A stretch of 9,071 nt of DNA from Nostoc sp. CHAB 5834 (GCA_020829485.1 JAIVFU010000116.1:1-9071), one strand, 5' to 3'. Positions 1-7,106 are shown, numbered from the stretch's first letter. Notes: a model not told the origin generated them from the letters alone. Made by a program: numbers and translations.

Positions 1-123
1 ATTCGTTTGGCATCTGGGAAATGTCTTTGTGGGCGGTGGCTAGGTAACTTTACTATCACGGAGGAATGTCTGCTGGTAGGTGTTTTTCAGTTTACTTGCA
101 AACAACACCAATTAGATAGCTAG
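1..123 (+). CDS. Partial 3' end of an unrecognised upstream gene (about 40 residues)
   Basis: Frame 1 is open from the first base of the window to a TAG at 121-123, giving a 40-residue tail. It contains four cysteines, including a C-x-C pair (KCLCGRW), and ends CKQHQLDS. It stops 27 bp before the next ATG, which would suit an operon-like arrangement, but the start lies outside the window and no family is recognised. A competing frame (frame 3, positions 3-47) reads FGIWEMSLWAVAR, faintly like GVWSELGILAVL in the next gene. The stretch could therefore be decayed DNA rather than a live gene. Confidence is low because a 123-bp open frame at a window edge is weak evidence. Confidence 0.35.
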   Translation: MRLASGKCLCGRWLGNFTITEECLLVGVFQFTCKQHQLDS

Positions 124-141
124 GGGTTAGGAACTGTTACT

Positions 142-147
142 AAGGAG
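142..147 (+). promoter_or_regulatory. Ribosome binding site for the ORF at 151
   Basis: AAGGAG stands 3 bp before the ATG at 151. It is the clearest Shine-Dalgarno match in the window and fixes the start of the 138-residue protein, although the spacing is shorter than usual. Confidence 0.6.
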
Positions 148-150
148 AAA

Positions 151-567
151 ATGTCCACAAATTGTGGACAAAAAATCGTACTCCCAATCACATATCCACC
201 CCAAGTATTGAGTCTGATCGAGAAATGTCATGAGTTGGGGTATCCTGTAAAGTGCAATCGCTTAGAGTGCGGATATTACCAAGTTACCCTCAATGGTGAA
301 GACTTAGGTGTGTGGTCAGAATTGGGTATACTTGCTGTATTATCCGGGTTGCAGGAGAAGTTTTACCGTGAGCGCCTAATTCCGTCAGTGACTATGGCTG
401 CAAAAACAAGGGTTAAAAATAATCAGCAAGATATCAAGATGCCTTCGTGGGTTTTGGTTAGGGATACTCAATCAGAGGTTTTAGCCCCAGTGGGGCAGCT
501 AGCAACAGAAGAGTTAAAGCCATCTCGTGCAGAAACACGTATTGTTGAGCAGATGAGTCTGCTTTGA
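151..567 (+). CDS. Unrecognised protein, 138 aa; probably the N-terminal part of a broken gene
   Basis: Not recognised as a named family. The start is well supported by AAGGAG just upstream. The protein is soluble-looking, with no signal peptide or membrane segment. Residues 1-75 look like a compact mixed alpha/beta domain (PPQVLSLIEKCHELGYPV, then CGYYQVTLNGEDLGVWSELG). Residues 76-138 are a polar, probably flexible linker. The TGA at 565-567 may not be the original end: the following 280 bp continue with sequence homologous to the linker and C-terminal domain of the gene at 6639-7106, but in shifted frames. I infer that the parent protein was about 230 residues with the domain B tail, and that this ORF is its surviving N-terminal part. 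Function is unknown. Confidence 0.6.
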   Translation: MSTNCGQKIVLPITYPPQVLSLIEKCHELGYPVKCNRLECGYYQVTLNGEDLGVWSELGILAVLSGLQEKFYRERLIPSVTMAAKTRVKNNQQDIKMPSWVLVRDTQSEVLAPVGQLATEELKPSRAETRIVEQMSLL

Positions 568-850
568 CTATTGTTGCGTCAAGCACTGATGAGACAAGTA
601 AGATACTGCCCTGAAAGCACTTGTTCCGCGCCGCCTGTGCCACAGCGTGAAAAATGGTTACATGAGGCTGCAACCGGAACGGATGCAGAAACTCAAAGTT
701 GTAGCGAATTCGGGGCAGAATCCGGGGTTTGAGTACTTGCAAGAGTGTTGGGATGATGACCCTGCTTTGCAAATTGTGATTAAGGGATTGATCCAGAAGT
801 GTCCGCAATGGGGTTATGTTGTGGTGGATGGCCAGTTGATGGAGTAGGAG
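568..850 (+). pseudogene. Frameshifted domain B remnant, copy 1
   Basis: This is the broken continuation of the gene at 151. In the same frame as that gene, 625-657 reads SAPPVPQREKW, matching SAPPVPQTEKW in copy 2 at 6854 onward. Compared with copies 2 and 3, about 20 bp are missing just after CATGAG (661-666). The reading therefore moves to another frame, which encodes the best part of the domain: NSGQNPGFEYLQECW, DDPALQIVIKGL, QKCPQWGYVVVDG, stop at 845-847. A GTG at 647 opens a 66-codon ORF in that frame, but its first residues are the linker read out of frame, so I do not think it is a true start. The strongly preserved domain frame suggests recent decay. It could be expressed as a small protein from ATG 662. 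Confidence 0.6.
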
Positions 851-1194
851 CTAGAGTAAGGCAAGTAAGACGACACTACAAGTGGTCGCTGTACTGCCCA
901 AGATTTGACTACTGAATAAATAAGGTGAATGTGAGAGCCGATTCTAAAAACAAGAAATTACACTTGTAAATAGAATTACGAGTATTTACGGGTGTTTTTC
1001 TTGATTTACACGCTTATTATATTTTTCTGGATTAAAACAGCAATTAATATGATTTTATAGCCTATACCAGAGTGAAATAAAATAATTAATTAAGTAACCT
1101 TATGAATGTTGATTTTTAGAAGGATTGAAATTAAAGCATAACAAGTATTATTTATACATTCTAAAAGTTAGAAAAATATGATTTTACCTATTTA
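851..1194. other. AT-rich gene-free stretch containing the shared block
   Basis: No convincing gene is present on either strand. Composition changes from fairly GC-balanced to strongly AT-rich at about 940-960, which I take as the left edge of the first cargo segment. The notable content is the shared GAGTATTTACGGGTG block at 980-994 and a TATTATAT at 1015-1022. Nothing else structured was seen before the next gene. Confidence 0.6.
970..994 (+). repeat. Shared cargo-border block, copy 1 (core GAGTATTTACGGGTG)
   Basis: The 15-bp core at 980-994 is identical to 2432-2446. The flanking 970-979 also aligns with 2421-2431 (ATAGAATTAC against ATAAAACTTAA). In both copies TATTATAT follows about 20 bp later. 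In both places the block lies between a module end and an AT-rich cargo gene. It may be a promoter or operator region or a recombination border; the spacing does not fit a simple -35/-10 pair. Confidence 0.6.
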
Positions 1195-1224
1195 GTGATA
1201 GTATCGAACTATAGATTAGTGATT

Positions 1225-1947
1225 ATGGATAATAAATTTTTTGACAGATTATACAAGGGATATTCAGCAGAAAGCTTTATAACTGGTCAACTTTTTGAGA
1301 ATGGCTTTGAAGCTTTTCGTTTACCTGCTGATTTTGGAATTGATCTCGTTGTAACTAATCAATTTAAAAATTTGCATAGTCAAAAAAAATATGATAATTT
1401 CTTTCCATTTGGATTTCGAGTTAAATCTAGGTATTTAAGGCAGTCTGATAGCTTACAAGGGCCAAACGGAAGAAACGAATATCAATTTTATTTTTTACTA
1501 AAAAATGATGAGATCCGAATACTTAAAGAATTTTCTAATTCTGCTTATGCTTTTGTATTTATGATACCACCTGGTTTTTCAATGAAAAACATTTATGCTT
1601 TTTGCATTCATTCAAATGAAATTGATAACATGATTAAACATAAGTTTTTTATTGAAAATAGCGATGGCTATAAATTAAATGTCTGTTTCCGAGGATTGCC
1701 TCAGCAGAGTCGTGAAAGTCTTATAGACGAGATGTTGGACAAAGAATTAATTGATGAAGATGGTGCTAGCTTTTTAAAGAAAAAATTACCAGAAACTTTT
1801 CAAAGAAACTGGAACGCTTCTGAGGGCTTCTATTTATATAGAAAATCTTCTTCAAATAATTCTACAGACAACCTTGTAATTAAATCCATTATAAGTGGTT
1901 TTGATTTTTCAAAATTTCCATCTTTTCCTAAGATCCGTTACTCATAG
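1225..1947 (+). CDS. Possible PD-(D/E)XK-like protein with a variant catalytic motif, 240 aa
   Basis: Start chosen at ATG 1225 (MDNKFFDRLY); a GTG at 1195 would add ten residues, and neither has a clear ribosome site. Counting from that GTG, the N-terminal third reads like a PD-(D/E)XK-type fold of the DUF4365 kind: a helix with E26 (AESFITGQLFENGF), then LPADFGIDLVV (D46 and D50), then a strand FGFRVKSR (R75, K77). In such proteins the strand normally carries Q-x-K or E-x-K; here an arginine takes that place, so catalysis is doubtful. The C-terminal half is unrecognised. The gene sits alone in an AT-rich segment between the B and A modules. A DNA- or RNA-binding defence component is plausible, but the family call is an inference from motif pattern only. 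Confidence 0.6.
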   Translation: MDNKFFDRLYKGYSAESFITGQLFENGFEAFRLPADFGIDLVVTNQFKNLHSQKKYDNFFPFGFRVKSRYLRQSDSLQGPNGRNEYQFYFLLKNDEIRILKEFSNSAYAFVFMIPPGFSMKNIYAFCIHSNEIDNMIKHKFFIENSDGYKLNVCFRGLPQQSRESLIDEMLDKELIDEDGASFLKKKLPETFQRNWNASEGFYLYRKSSSNNSTDNLVIKSIISGFDFSKFPSFPKIRYS

Positions 1948-1971
1948 GTTTAGCATTTAAGCACGAATTAA

Positions 1972-2298
1972 GAAACAGTACCTTGTACACCACAGTTTCG
2001 GTTAAACGGAGAGATTCAGGGCATAGTAAGGCGGTATTGGCAGAATGTGCTAAGGGCGATCGCATGTCTCAAGGAGACAGTGTGGACTTGGAACAAGTCA
2101 CCAGAAGCTGTGTTTGTCGCGGCTTGTAAGGAGGGGAGAAAAACGGAGTCCACACAGGCCAAATCTGCTGTGGAGGATTGGTTTGAGTGGGCGAGACAGA
2201 GGGTTGTGATTGCTATGTCTGGTGAGGTTGTGTACACGCCGGATGGGGAGGCGGTGGCGTTACAGGAGATGATGCGGCGGTATCCGGTGGGGGAGTAG
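1972..2298 (+). CDS. Unrecognised domain A protein, apparently 5'-truncated
   Basis: The frame is open from just after a TAA at 1969-1971, but the first usual start is GTG 2047 (83 residues). The upstream translation (PQFRLNGEIQGIVRRYW) looks protein-like and runs straight into the domain, so the gene has probably lost its 5' end where it meets the AT-rich cargo at about 1960. The body is SPEAVFVAACKEGRK, a polar stretch, then VEDWFEWARQRVVIAMSGE, VVYTPDGEAVALQEMMRRYP and a TAG at 2296. It is soluble, with no known motif. A HIP1 site (2056-2063) lies inside. A dead homologue is at about 7499-7706. Whether the 83-residue product is made is unclear; function is unknown. Confidence 0.5.
   Translation, partial: ETVPCTPQFRLNGEIQGIVRRYWQNVLRAIACLKETVWTWNKSPEAVFVAACKEGRKTESTQAKSAVEDWFEWARQRVVIAMSGEVVYTPDGEAVALQEMMRRYPVGE
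2056..2063. repeat. HIP1 palindrome
   Basis: GCGATCGC is the highly iterated palindrome of many cyanobacterial genomes. This is the only perfect copy I found in the window, which suggests that much of the AT-rich DNA here is acquired. Confidence 0.85.
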
Positions 2299-2420
2299 GG
2301 TTGTGTGTCTATCCAAAATTTTGAAATGGTGGAGTGATGCGATTACTGCGTAGTCAAAAGTTAGAGCCTGAAGAACAAAAAGGTAGAGGATAACAAGGGG
2401 CTATAAAAGCCAGAAATTTA

Positions 2421-2446
2421 ATAAAACTTAAGAGTATTTACGGGTG
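2421..2446 (+). repeat. Shared cargo-border block, copy 2
   Basis: The core GAGTATTTACGGGTG at 2432-2446 is identical to 980-994, preceded by ATAAAACTTAA. TATTATAT follows at 2468-2475. It lies between the end of domain A (2298) and the HTH gene (2528), so it may form part of the HTH promoter or operator. The rest of the 2299-2527 gap holds nothing recognisable. Confidence 0.6.
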
Positions 2447-2527
2447 ATGATCCAGTTCTTATGCGTATATTATATAGCAAATCATATAGCATCCATTCTT
2501 TAAGCTAGTGAAGTAAGTAAAAACTAA

Positions 2528-2740
2528 ATGATTATCAAAAAAAACGTGGCTATAAAACAGCCAGAGTTAGGGAAAACTATTCGTGATTTGCGGCTTTTGT
2601 TTGGGCTTACACAAGAACAATTCGCAGCAAAGCTCGGTGTAACATTTTCCACAATTAACCGTTGGGAGAATGGACGTTCTAAACCGTCACCACTAGCAAT
2701 GAAGAAGATTGAAGAGATGTTGATAGAAATGGATAAGTAG
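2528..2740 (+). CDS. XRE/Cro-type helix-turn-helix DNA-binding protein, 70 aa
   Basis: A small DNA-binding protein built almost entirely of one HTH_3 (XRE) domain. After about 13 residues comes the usual pattern LGKTIRDLRLLFGLTQEQFA (helices 1-2), AKLGVTFSTINRWENGRSKP (recognition helix with the hallmark W-E-N-G) and a final helix SPLAMKKIEEMLIEM. It is typical of single-domain repressors and antitoxins. There is no toxin-like partner beside it. It stands alone upstream of the McrBC-like pair in the same orientation, 349 bp away, so an inferred role is control of that operon or of its own promoter. The start at ATG 2528 lacks a clear Shine-Dalgarno site. Family confidence is high, target confidence low. 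Confidence 0.88.
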   Translation: MIIKKNVAIKQPELGKTIRDLRLLFGLTQEQFAAKLGVTFSTINRWENGRSKPSPLAMKKIEEMLIEMDK

Positions 2741-3089
2741 GAGCAGTATTTATTAAGTAAATATTTGCAGAGCTAGTTTTGCAAAACTATGCCTATTCAG
2801 TCCAAGAGAATAATTGTAGATCCTCAAATACAAAACTTTTATCTAGTTTGCTATGCTCAAAATTATGGTGAAAATGTGTACATAAATTTCACTTTTTAAA
2901 ATTTTAAGTAGCCTTTTAAATTAACAAATTTTCAGTCGCAATTAACCAATTTAAATAAAGTATTTAAGAGAAAAAAATTCCACTAATTCCTTTCTTATGG
3001 CATAGATTATGATTCTGAAATTGATATAAATTATTATACAGTTTTAAATATATACAATTTATTTGAGTTGATAATTGAATTTTAAATAA
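2741..3089. other. Long AT-rich leader between the HTH gene and the McrB-like gene
   Basis: 349 bp without a convincing gene. It is very AT-rich, especially 2880-3089, and many chance -10-like hexamers prevent naming a promoter. A 36-codon ORF (2789-2899) is listed separately. The length suggests that the restriction genes have their own promoter here, perhaps controlled by the HTH protein. No strong terminator hairpin was seen. Confidence 0.5.
2789..2899 (+). CDS. Possible 36-aa small ORF or gene remnant
   Basis: ATG 2789 to TAA 2897-2899 encodes MPIQSKRIIVDPQIQNFY followed by LVCYAQNYGENVYINFTF. It lies 48 bp after the HTH gene in the same direction. Its composition is protein-like, but it has no ribosome site and no recognised family. 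It may be a fragment of a lost gene or chance. Confidence 0.2.
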   Translation: MPIQSKRIIVDPQIQNFYLVCYAQNYGENVYINFTF

Positions 3090-4373
3090 ATGCCAAATAA
3101 TTTTCCAGATATTATTAATCGTATTCATTTTATAGGTAAAATTAGTGAATACTTTGAACGTTTAGGTTGGACACAACAAGAACAAATTAACCATATTCGT
3201 AATAAATATGGAATAACTCGTAGTCAACTTAATGATGTAGAGCTATTAGATTTATTTAAATATTTACAGCAAATAGGTAATGACAAAAGCATGAAAAGCC
3301 CAATTCAAAAAATATTTTTTGGCTCTCCTGGCACTGGTAAAAGCCACAAAATTTCTAATGATAATGATGGTGGAATTGTTTATGAAACTTTAGGTATTGA
3401 TAAAAAAACTCATCCTGAAAATTTGATTAAAACCGTTTTTCATCCTGAATATACTTATGGGGATTTTCTGGGAAAACTAATGCCGCAAACTAAATCTGAT
3501 GGAAGTGTTTATTACCAATTTTATGAAGGTCATTTTTTAAAGGCATTAGCACAAGCTTATAAAAATATTATAGCTCAAAAAGAAGGTGAATCGATTCAAA
3601 ATGTTGCATTGGTTATTGATGAAATAAATAGGGGTAATTCTTCAGCAATTTTTGGTATAGTTTTTCAACTTTTAGATCGTGGGCAAGATGGTTATTCAGC
3701 TTATGGAATTGATATCTCAAGTTTAGAATTTAGAAAACTTGTTGAGCTAATAGGATTTAAACTAGAAGACAAATCAGAAGATCGTTATTTATATGGTGAA
3801 GCTACAAGAGGGAAGTTTCTTGATGAGTATCAAAGTATTTTTGATAAAATTCATATTCAAGTTCAAGAAAGTAAAGTAGTTGGTAGTTCGATTCGCATAC
3901 CTCCAAATCTTTCTATTTTTGGAACGATGAATACTTCTGATAGCTCTATTTACTTTATGGATAATGCTTTTAAAAGGCGTTGGGAATGGGAATATATAGA
4001 TTGGAAACAAAATAGCGATGAGAAGATAGACTCTATAATTTTGGAAGGTTACGGGAATAATAGTTTTCAATGGAAACAACTAGTTGAAAGCTTTAATCTT
4101 TTTATTAAAGATAATTGTAACTCAGTCAGAAGCGGTAAAATAGAAGATATGCAAATAGGCTACCATTTTATTAGCACAGGCAAAGTTACAGAAGCTCAGA
4201 TAAAAAACAAACTAATGTTTTTTGTTTGGGATAGTGTTTTTAATCGAGATAAAAATCCACTTCGAGAATTATTGGGATTGCAAAGGAATGGAAAAGAACT
4301 GGTAACTTTTGGAGACTTTATTAAATATGATAAAGAGTTTGTAGAAAACCTTTTAAGTTATAAACAAAAATAA
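3090..4373 (+). CDS. McrB-like AAA+ GTPase/ATPase subunit of a McrBC/LlaJI-type restriction system, 427 aa
   Basis: This is the motor subunit of a modification- or sequence-dependent restriction complex. McrB relatives form nucleotide-driven rings that translocate DNA and activate a nuclease partner. Motifs seen: Walker A GSPGTGKS (residues 78-85), Walker B VALVIDEINRG (172-182; D177, E178), the McrB-family signature MNTSD (280-284; MNTAD in classical McrB), and a double arginine after DNAFK (R296, R297) that fits the arginine finger. Residues about 205-260 form an insertion between Walker B and the signature. The N-terminus before the motor is only about 70 residues, a small helical domain (ISEYFERLGWTQQEQINHIR), and lacks the long modified-base-binding domain of E. 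coli McrB. Target recognition may therefore lie in the partner. The nuclease gene follows after 55 bp. ATG 3090 has no Shine-Dalgarno site. Confidence 0.9.
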   Translation: MPNNFPDIINRIHFIGKISEYFERLGWTQQEQINHIRNKYGITRSQLNDVELLDLFKYLQQIGNDKSMKSPIQKIFFGSPGTGKSHKISNDNDGGIVYETLGIDKKTHPENLIKTVFHPEYTYGDFLGKLMPQTKSDGSVYYQFYEGHFLKALAQAYKNIIAQKEGESIQNVALVIDEINRGNSSAIFGIVFQLLDRGQDGYSAYGIDISSLEFRKLVELIGFKLEDKSEDRYLYGEATRGKFLDEYQSIFDKIHIQVQESKVVGSSIRIPPNLSIFGTMNTSDSSIYFMDNAFKRRWEWEYIDWKQNSDEKIDSIILEGYGNNSFQWKQLVESFNLFIKDNCNSVRSGKIEDMQIGYHFISTGKVTEAQIKNKLMFFVWDSVFNRDKNPLRELLGLQRNGKELVTFGDFIKYDKEFVENLLSYKQK

Positions 4374-4428
4374 TTCGGTTTTAAATCATTGTAATTTTCT
4401 GGTTTTTCAATAATTATAGTAATGTATA

Positions 4429-6603
4429 ATGTGGGATTTTTCAAAACTCAATCTTAAAATAGGTTCCGATTTTGTAGGTATTAAAGCTGACGATGAGGGA
4501 TACGCTTTTTACTTACCGAAAGGATTTGATGATTTCCTAGATAAATATCAAAATAACATTGATGATCAAGATACTAATAAATTTGACAAAGTACGCGATT
4601 TTTTCTTTTTAATGTATCGAGCATTAAGAAAATTCGATTGTGATAATGAAAACAATCCAATAGTTACAAGAAAAAACAACAAAAATAAAACAAATGATCA
4701 ACCCAATTTAAGCATAGATGGCATTAGTTTAGAATATCAAGAAGAAAGTAATTGTATTTTATACAGCAAGCTTTCGATGATTGAGCGGATATTAGAGGCT
4801 TATGATGATTTAACGATTAATTCTCTACAAAATAAAAATAGAAGTAGTGAAGAGATAGATTATTCTAAAATCTATAAATATTTGGATAAAGCTATTTATT
4901 TAAATAATGGATCTATTTATATTGATTTCATGTATCTGCCTCGTCCAACGATATGTTATCATAGTATTGAGATAGTTAATATTTATTGTTTCATTTTAGA
5001 TGAGATTATTCAACAACTACAAGAAGATGTACCTGAAAATGTTTACGCTAGAAGTCAAGATATTAAATTCCTTTCTCAAAAATTTAGAGATAACTATTTA
5101 ACTGCTGACCATTCTCTTTTTCACAAAGATACTTTTGAAGAAAGTATTCAGATTTGTAAAGAAGCACTTGATAATATAGATAGAAATACCCATTATAAAG
5201 ATGCTGATTACTGGGGGCTATATGAAGCTGTTGAAACTTTTTTGTATGGAGGATTAAATCCAGAATTAGATGATGGTAACTTTTGGGGAGTACAGGGAAA
5301 GCAGGGTTTTGATTACGTTTGGGAGGATATGTGTCAAAATTATTTCTTTCAAAAGAATTTTGATCAAATTAACAATAATTTTAATAAAATTTGTTTTGCT
5401 GATACTGATATACCAATAGATGGTTATGAAAATAATAAAATTAAGAATCCACAACATTATAGAGCAGCATCAGACAAAAATAGGGTTGGATGGTGGGAGG
5501 TTAAAGGTAGAGATAGCAAATTAGATAAATTTACTAATCAATGGTTATATCAGAAACAAAATCCTGAAGTTAATCATCCTAATAATGGTAAGGCTTTATA
5601 TTGGAGAGAATTATTCTGTATTGAGTGGAATTTAAACATTAGACACCTAGCTGATTCAGAATATAATTTTAATAAATTTGACGATAAACTATTACGTCGT
5701 TATCCAAAACCCGATCTAATTATTAAAAATGAAGATTCTAAAAATATTGTAATTATTGATTTCAAAAATGTTTCTTTTAAAAAATATGAAAATTATAGAA
5801 ATAAATATTTGGAGGAAACTGATCCAAGCTATAGAATAGCCTTAGAAAAACAGCTTGTCTATGAATTAGCTTTACAGCAAATTTTACCTGAATACACCAT
5901 ACAAAACTATTTTTTCATTCCTTTTTATTTTACTGATAAACCTAAATCTGAAAAAGAAATTTTAGGAAATGTAGAGTCTAGATTTACTGTTAGAGGTATT
6001 AAAATATTTATAGCCGATTTTAATGTAATATTAAATGTATACTTAGGAAATATTAAAGTATCCAATATGAGTGTACTTAAGTATTCTGAACCAAAGGATC
6101 GTTCTGAACATAAATCGAGAAAACAAGAAGAAATTATTCTACTAGAAAACCAAAGCATAAATAGCGAATACGTCCCTTTCATTTCTTTTCAAAATCAAAA
6201 GCAAAGGCAGATCGCTACAGATTATATTATTGAACAAGTGAAAATATTTTTTCAAGAGATAGGGGTAGATATTCCAAACCTTGTAGAAGCTCAACTACCT
6301 TATTCAGAGAGTATTGTAGCTGAGGAGTTTTCTCAAGTGAACATAGATTACTTTTATGACAAATTATTTTATGATTTGGGAGAAAAAAAGGAAGATAGAG
6401 ATGAAAATGGAAAATTAAAGGTAAAAATAAAATGGTGTATTACATTTCATAATAACTCTACTCCTATTAAAGTCCCTCAACTTAAAATACCTGGCTCTAA
6501 TTTATGTCGTAGTTTTGGAACCATTGATATTGTTGGTACTCCAATCTTTTACTATATTTACTTTACACTTCAAGAACTATTAGATATAATCCTGAAAAAT
6601 TAA
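4429..6603 (+). CDS. McrC/LlaJI-like PD-(D/E)XK nuclease subunit, 724 aa
   Basis: This is the probable cutting partner of the McrB-like motor. A PD-(D/E)XK core is visible: FDYVWEDMCQNYF with E299, then YPKPDLII (P428, D429), then VIIDFKN (D444, K446), giving the spacing PD-(14)-D-x-K. The W-E-D helix followed by PD and D-x-K resembles LlaJI-type nuclease subunits and McrC. About 290 residues precede the core and about 270 follow it, much longer than E. coli McrC. These extra regions may recognise DNA or bind the motor; I do not recognise their folds. A tryptophan-rich patch, GWWEVKGRD, lies at 354-362. The start is ATG 4429, with no ribosome site. An overlapping ATG at 4422 is out of frame and soon stops. 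The gene is very AT-rich like its neighbour. No methyltransferase is nearby. Confidence 0.75.
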   Translation: MWDFSKLNLKIGSDFVGIKADDEGYAFYLPKGFDDFLDKYQNNIDDQDTNKFDKVRDFFFLMYRALRKFDCDNENNPIVTRKNNKNKTNDQPNLSIDGISLEYQEESNCILYSKLSMIERILEAYDDLTINSLQNKNRSSEEIDYSKIYKYLDKAIYLNNGSIYIDFMYLPRPTICYHSIEIVNIYCFILDEIIQQLQEDVPENVYARSQDIKFLSQKFRDNYLTADHSLFHKDTFEESIQICKEALDNIDRNTHYKDADYWGLYEAVETFLYGGLNPELDDGNFWGVQGKQGFDYVWEDMCQNYFFQKNFDQINNNFNKICFADTDIPIDGYENNKIKNPQHYRAASDKNRVGWWEVKGRDSKLDKFTNQWLYQKQNPEVNHPNNGKALYWRELFCIEWNLNIRHLADSEYNFNKFDDKLLRRYPKPDLIIKNEDSKNIVIIDFKNVSFKKYENYRNKYLEETDPSYRIALEKQLVYELALQQILPEYTIQNYFFIPFYFTDKPKSEKEILGNVESRFTVRGIKIFIADFNVILNVYLGNIKVSNMSVLKYSEPKDRSEHKSRKQEEIILLENQSINSEYVPFISFQNQKQRQIATDYIIEQVKIFFQEIGVDIPNLVEAQLPYSESIVAEEFSQVNIDYFYDKLFYDLGEKKEDRDENGKLKVKIKWCITFHNNSTPIKVPQLKIPGSNLCRSFGTIDIVGTPIFYYIYFTLQELLDIILKN

Positions 6604-6638
6604 AAAGCGTAATTTTTTTATTAAGTAGTTGTGATTAG

Positions 6639-7106
6639 ACCTTCATTGAGAAATCTGATGGCTATCAAGAAGGCGTTTATTCCGCCGCGCCCGTTGCACA
6701 AAATGAATTTCCTTCAAGTTTGGCGATGCCTGCGGCGGGCGTAGCCATCGCTAATCAAACACCGGGGCAAGTAGAACAGGGTCAATCTGCTTTCTTGCTG
6801 GGACAAAACCAAGTTTCAGGTGTAGGGGTCAAAACAGTTGATGAGGGTGAAAGTTCCGCGCCGCCCGTGCCACAAACTGAAAAATGGTCGCATGAGGCGA
6901 TTGTTGCAAGGTCAAATATGCGACCTGTAAGAAAGGAAAAACTGAATCGAGCGGCAAATTCGGGCGAGAATCCGGGGTTTGACTTTTTGCAAGAGTGTTG
7001 GAATGATGATCCGGCTTTGCAGATTGTGATCAAGAAATTGGTGGCGAAGTTTCCGCAGTGGGGGATTGCGATTGTTGATAGGGCGTTGGTGAAGTGGAAT
7101 GAGTAG
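6639..7106 (+). CDS. Unrecognised domain B protein, copy 2 (best-preserved), 5' end uncertain
   Basis: The frame is open from 6639, just after a TAG at 6636, but the first usable starts are TTG 6720 and ATG 6726 (about 128 residues). Both lie in or beside a dispersed repeat, so the native 5' end is probably lost at the cargo junction near 6630. The translation has a low-complexity linker with two related units, SAAPVAQNE and SAPPVPQTE. Domain B follows: EKWSHEAIVARSNMRP, NSGENPGFDFLQECWNDDP, ALQIVIKKLVAKFPQWG and IAIVDRALVKWNE, stop TAG 7104. It is soluble, with no known motif. Copies at 576-847 and 7985-8291 are broken, so this is the reference for the family. Function is unknown. Its frame is intact across the whole domain, which argues for recent selection. 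Confidence 0.55.
   Translation, partial: TFIEKSDGYQEGVYSAAPVAQNEFPSSLAMPAAGVAIANQTPGQVEQGQSAFLLGQNQVSGVGVKTVDEGESSAPPVPQTEKWSHEAIVARSNMRPVRKEKLNRAANSGENPGFDFLQECWNDDPALQIVIKKLVAKFPQWGIAIVDRALVKWNE
6680..6881 (+). repeat. Intragenic direct repeat in the domain B linker
   Basis: Two similar stretches, 6680-6706 and 6854-6881, both encode SA(A/P)PV(A/P)Q(N/T)E in the same frame, about 174 bp apart. The dispersed repeat at 6723-6751 lies between them. This suggests that the linker grew by duplication plus repeat insertion. Confidence 0.55.
6723..6751. repeat. GC-rich small dispersed repeat (Nostoc type) read in frame
   Basis: GCGATG (6723-6728) and CATCGC (6746-6751) bracket a GC-rich middle (GCCTGCGGCGGGCGTAGC), giving an imperfect hairpin of the kind dispersed through Nostocales genomes. 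Inside the open frame it encodes MPAAGVAIA and supplies the likely start codon of the domain B ORF. I recognise the sequence style; copy number was not checked. Confidence 0.65.

Noticed and set aside
458..808. Minus-strand ORF of 116 codons over the 151-847 gene
   Set aside because: It is antisense to the better-supported plus-strand gene and domain B. The domain is conserved in plus-strand frames in three copies.
992..1020. Sigma-70 promoter made from the shared block and TATTAT
   Set aside because: No acceptable -35 lies 16-18 bp upstream of TATTAT at either copy, and TTGATT at 1001 is only 8 bp away. A promoter is possible but not supported as a defined hexamer pair.
2399..2411. GGCT-ATAAA-AGCC hairpin as a terminator after domain A
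   Set aside because: The stem has only 4 bp and no U-run follows.
5266..5457. Minus-strand hydrophobic ORFs inside the restriction genes (also 3789-4079 and 5925-6182)
   Set aside because: They are shadows of the long AT-rich plus-strand genes. Their isoleucine-rich content comes from antisense of AT-rich codons.
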